This document shows positions 50,101 through 50,996 of a stretch of DNA of 50,996 bases, piece by piece. The translations under genes were made by a program, and so were the position numbers. Under the pieces are notes generated by a model that made no database searches, was not told the origin of the DNA, and worked only from the letters and a program-made list of their open reading frames with translations. Origin of the DNA: DSWT01 sp035415725. GTDB taxonomy: Bacteria; Chloroflexota; Anaerolineae; B4-G1; SLSP01. The stretch spans positions 1 to 50,996 of the forward strand of contig DAOOGN010000015.1 in the NCBI GenBank assembly GCA_035415725.1. The letters are read 5' to 3'. How positions within the stretch are numbered: position 1 is the stretch's first letter; each line of letters begins with the position of its first letter.

Positions 50101-50469
50101 CAGTTGAATGAGCCTGTCGGCATTGCCGTCAGCGATACAGGAGAGGTCTTCGTCGCCGACACGTGGAACCGGCGTATCCAGGTTTTCACCGGCGATGGTC
50201 TCTACGTGCGCGAGTGGGAAGTTCCTGTCTGGGGCAGCAACGACGCTGAAGAGAAGCCGTTTCTCGCGGTTGCCGCTGGCGTGGTCTACGCCAGCGACTC
50301 CGTCCACGGGCGCGTGCTGGCGTTCGATTCACAGGGGGCGTTGTTGTGGGCCTTGCGTGATCCCGACAACCTGAGTTATCCCGTCGGTTTGGCCGTCAGG
50401 GGCGGCATCCTCTACGTCGCCGACGGACATACCGGCGAGTTGCTGGGGTATCGCATGGTAAACTTTTAG
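47107..50469 (+). CDS. GT-C-type membrane protein (TIGR03663-like) fused to NHL beta-propeller
   Basis: A protein of up to 1120 residues. Residues about 32-650 hold many membrane helices with the acidic motif VSHDEMTHAKFSWNLYSG in the first outer loop, as in the TIGR03663/Agl23-like glycosyltransferase-related family common in Chloroflexota and archaea. A soluble region follows (about 650-840), then about six NHL repeats (from about 845 to the end; for example EPWGVAIDAQGNVYVADTWN, GPRGIAVGPQGEIYVVDTGN) that should form a beta-propeller outside the membrane. Start is uncertain: only TTG codons are in frame upstream of the first helix (47107 and 47176), and a GGGGAAC/GTTCCCC hairpin lies between them. 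It probably glycosylates an extracytoplasmic acceptor, with the propeller recognising it. Confidence 0.85.
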   Translation: MGSSAVRKRGTGVPLEASEDDRLLKHSAKALDFWKIAAIVILVLAVVSRFYALGDRAVSHDEMTHAKFSWNLYSGRGFRHDPLMHGPLLFEATAFIYFLFGVSDFTARIYAATLGVILVMTPWLLRKWLGKHGALFASIMLLISPAITFYARYTRHDTPLMLMTVLLLWTLLQYLDTGRTRWLYGMAVFFPLMYASKENAYIYTAIFLVLLALPFLWQVFHTRWARPDLFRLLVIAVVVALLLGGVFVLSTRNAPVQEADEADNASIANIIIPWWGRLAMGIAFLALLSVVPLIYYGVGETTMRGWRLFDVLMVLGTLTLPLGSAFLMKFVAGVDMKAFYAALMGPDFSTLPVGTTIAAFATFVVTVGISVLLGLGWDKKRWPKVALIHYGIFFVLYSTFFTWGWGILTGMIGGLAYWMAQQGVARGQQPWYYYAVIGPLYEYLPLLLSAGAGVWGLVRFFRPAAPRRAVDDGSTEEPKPLAIDRLFPLFLLAWALFSWVAYAYAGEKMPWLFVHIALPHLLLAAWGLNQWLQDLTWQDFIARRGWLLITALLLLWRAFAVLPQALGEWRTVQSGLTLTGLEPVVKIISAFIGIVLGGGLLVWAVDKLGSKRALRLALATVVGVLAVFTVRTMFMLNYINAELGTEFMVYAHATPDVKKVLAQIEEISWRTTGTPNDIKVAYGKEGAWPFYWYMETRYPNNYYYDTTPDAERLPECPVVIAGREQWSAVEPILGADYVAFDYKYIWWPLEDYRDLTWERIRAALSDPAMRAALWDIIRDRDYTAYARLKNPENPFTLKTWPNRMDMRFYVRRDLTQQVWSYHGRTAQSSLASDPYQAAERTLPIVLKVKLSNAAPRGVAVAPDGTLYVADTAQHSIWRISQEGELLNTWGEYGSETGQFNEPWGVAIDAQGNVYVADTWNHRLQKFTTEGDYLLSWGRLGQAQAYDMMSHGLFHGPRGIAVGPQGEIYVVDTGNKRVQVFDAQGNYRWEFGGAGNMAGQLNEPVGIAVSDTGEVFVADTWNRRIQVFTGDGLYVREWEVPVWGSNDAEEKPFLAVAAGVVYASDSVHGRVLAFDSQGALLWALRDPDNLSYPVGLAVRGGILYVADGHTGELLGYRMVNF

Positions 50470-50510
50470 TCTTGTGAACGTAGCCATTTGTTCAATGGCT
50501 TGCTTTCTAT

Positions 50511-50554
50511 CCCCTGCCCCCTCTCCAGCGTTTTCGCTGGAGAGGGGCAGGGGG
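50511..50554. repeat. Long GC-rich hairpin
   Basis: CCCTGCCCC-CTCTCCAGC pairs with GCTGGAGAG-GGGCAGGG around a GTTTTC-type loop, about 17 bp with one bulged C. No T-run follows. It lies just 3' of the NHL fusion gene and could act as a terminator or be a dispersed palindromic repeat. 50555-50704 holds no gene that I can see. Confidence 0.6.
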
Positions 50555-50704
50555 AGGGGAAATCTTCTCCCAGCACACAGTACTCACAGAACTAAACGGT
50601 TACACCATTTCAAATGTCATCATCAAACGTGTCGAGCCAATAGAGTTGTGATTCTTCTCTGGCGACCTGGATTTGATTTGTAGCAGTTGATCCACATTAC
50701 ATCA

Positions 50705-50996
50705 TCAACATTCACATGCTCCCAGAAACGAGTAATAGCGAATAACCTTTTCGGCCAGCTCTGTGGGAAATGCGGCCGGGTGTTTTGAATTTGTAGAGGG
50801 GTTTATTTTCCAAATGTTTATACGTTCATAACCATCTTGTATTTTGGAGTCTTCAATCACTTGCCTGTCAGGATGATTACGGATAAACCAATCAATAAGG
50901 TAACTATTCAGCCACCCTTGCCAGGTGGCGAACGGGACTTTGGGGAGGGTGCATAATAGGTTGACACTTCGGCTATAGGCGCTGGCCCTCTCATCC
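50705..50996 (-). pseudogene. Truncated DNA methyltransferase, open at the window edge
   Basis: A 96-residue minus-strand frame runs from the window edge to TGA at 50705-50707. It reads …VPFATWQGWLNSYLIDWF…INIWKINPSTNSKHPAAFPTELAEKVIRYYSFLGACEC. The stretch HPAAFPTELAEKVIRYYSF is the helix that precedes SAM motif I in beta-class DNA methyltransferases, but the expected GD-x-V-LDPF-x-GSGT motif is lost after YYSFLG and the frame ends. A further short frame to the left (…EESQLYWLDTFDDDI) may be the decayed remainder. The gene therefore cannot bind SAM. Low GC supports foreign origin. Its upstream part lies outside the window. Confidence 0.55.

Overview
The window looks like part of a chromosome from an uncultured or poorly characterised member of the Chloroflexota, most likely the Anaerolineae or a neighbouring class. 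This is inferred from style, not from a marker gene. Lipoproteins carry long Thr-Pro linkers, several large GT-C membrane proteins occur (one fused to NHL repeats), there is a RodZ-like HTH/TM protein beside rplI and a tandem-Xre regulator, and short heptamer repeats are scattered between and inside genes. Most genes are GC-rich. Three stretches look poorer in GC and accessory: about 1-2200, 8100-10500 and 50580-50996.

Layout. 1-2075: a secreted protein and a lipoprotein of unknown function, separated by a terminator. 2222-2820: a MazE/MazF-type toxin-antitoxin pair with a palindrome over its -10 box. 2985-8020: an alpha/beta-hydrolase lipoprotein, a class V aminotransferase and a GH94 cellobiose-phosphorylase-like enzyme. 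8119-10302: a compact restriction-modification cassette (small conserved ORF, beta-class methyltransferase, frameshifted endonuclease). 10463-13321: an arsenic-type operon with an ArsR regulator, an ArsP-family permease and three small thioredoxin-fold proteins, with two matching operator palindromes. 13448-21696 (minus strand): a PrsW-like protease, a DsbA-cyclophilin fusion lipoprotein, then a polysaccharide operon (SDR epimerase, Wzy/WaaL-like protein with C-terminal TPRs, WecA-like transferase). 21888-25973 (minus): glycerate kinase, an orphan solute-binding lipoprotein and a clan GH-A glycosidase.

25980-30053 (minus) is a housekeeping block: rimO, a rodZ-like gene, rplI, a TPR gene and a double-HTH regulator, with a perfect copy of the 16-bp ParB site parS between rplI and the TPR gene. 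dnaE follows on the plus strand, converging on a SWIM/SNF2 helicase. 37604-38591 is a nearly gene-free stretch with gene relics, a dispersed repeat and an 11-bp tandem array. 38592-42332 carries nrdR, greA, an M24 peptidase, a metallo-beta-lactamase-fold hydrolase and two small membrane proteins. 42494-50469 holds three large GT-C/ArnT-like membrane proteins and a DJ-1 family protein. A truncated DNA methyltransferase runs off the right edge.

The most notable non-coding features are the parS site and a small family of non-autonomous mobile elements. The element has an outer part ending in AGGACTTACGCAA-type inverted repeats and an independent inner palindrome. One copy lacks the inner part, so the window preserves both the empty and the filled state. 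Two restriction-modification-type remnants, a broken HEPN-like module and the repeat-laden intergenic regions indicate repeated gain and decay of accessory DNA around a stable core.
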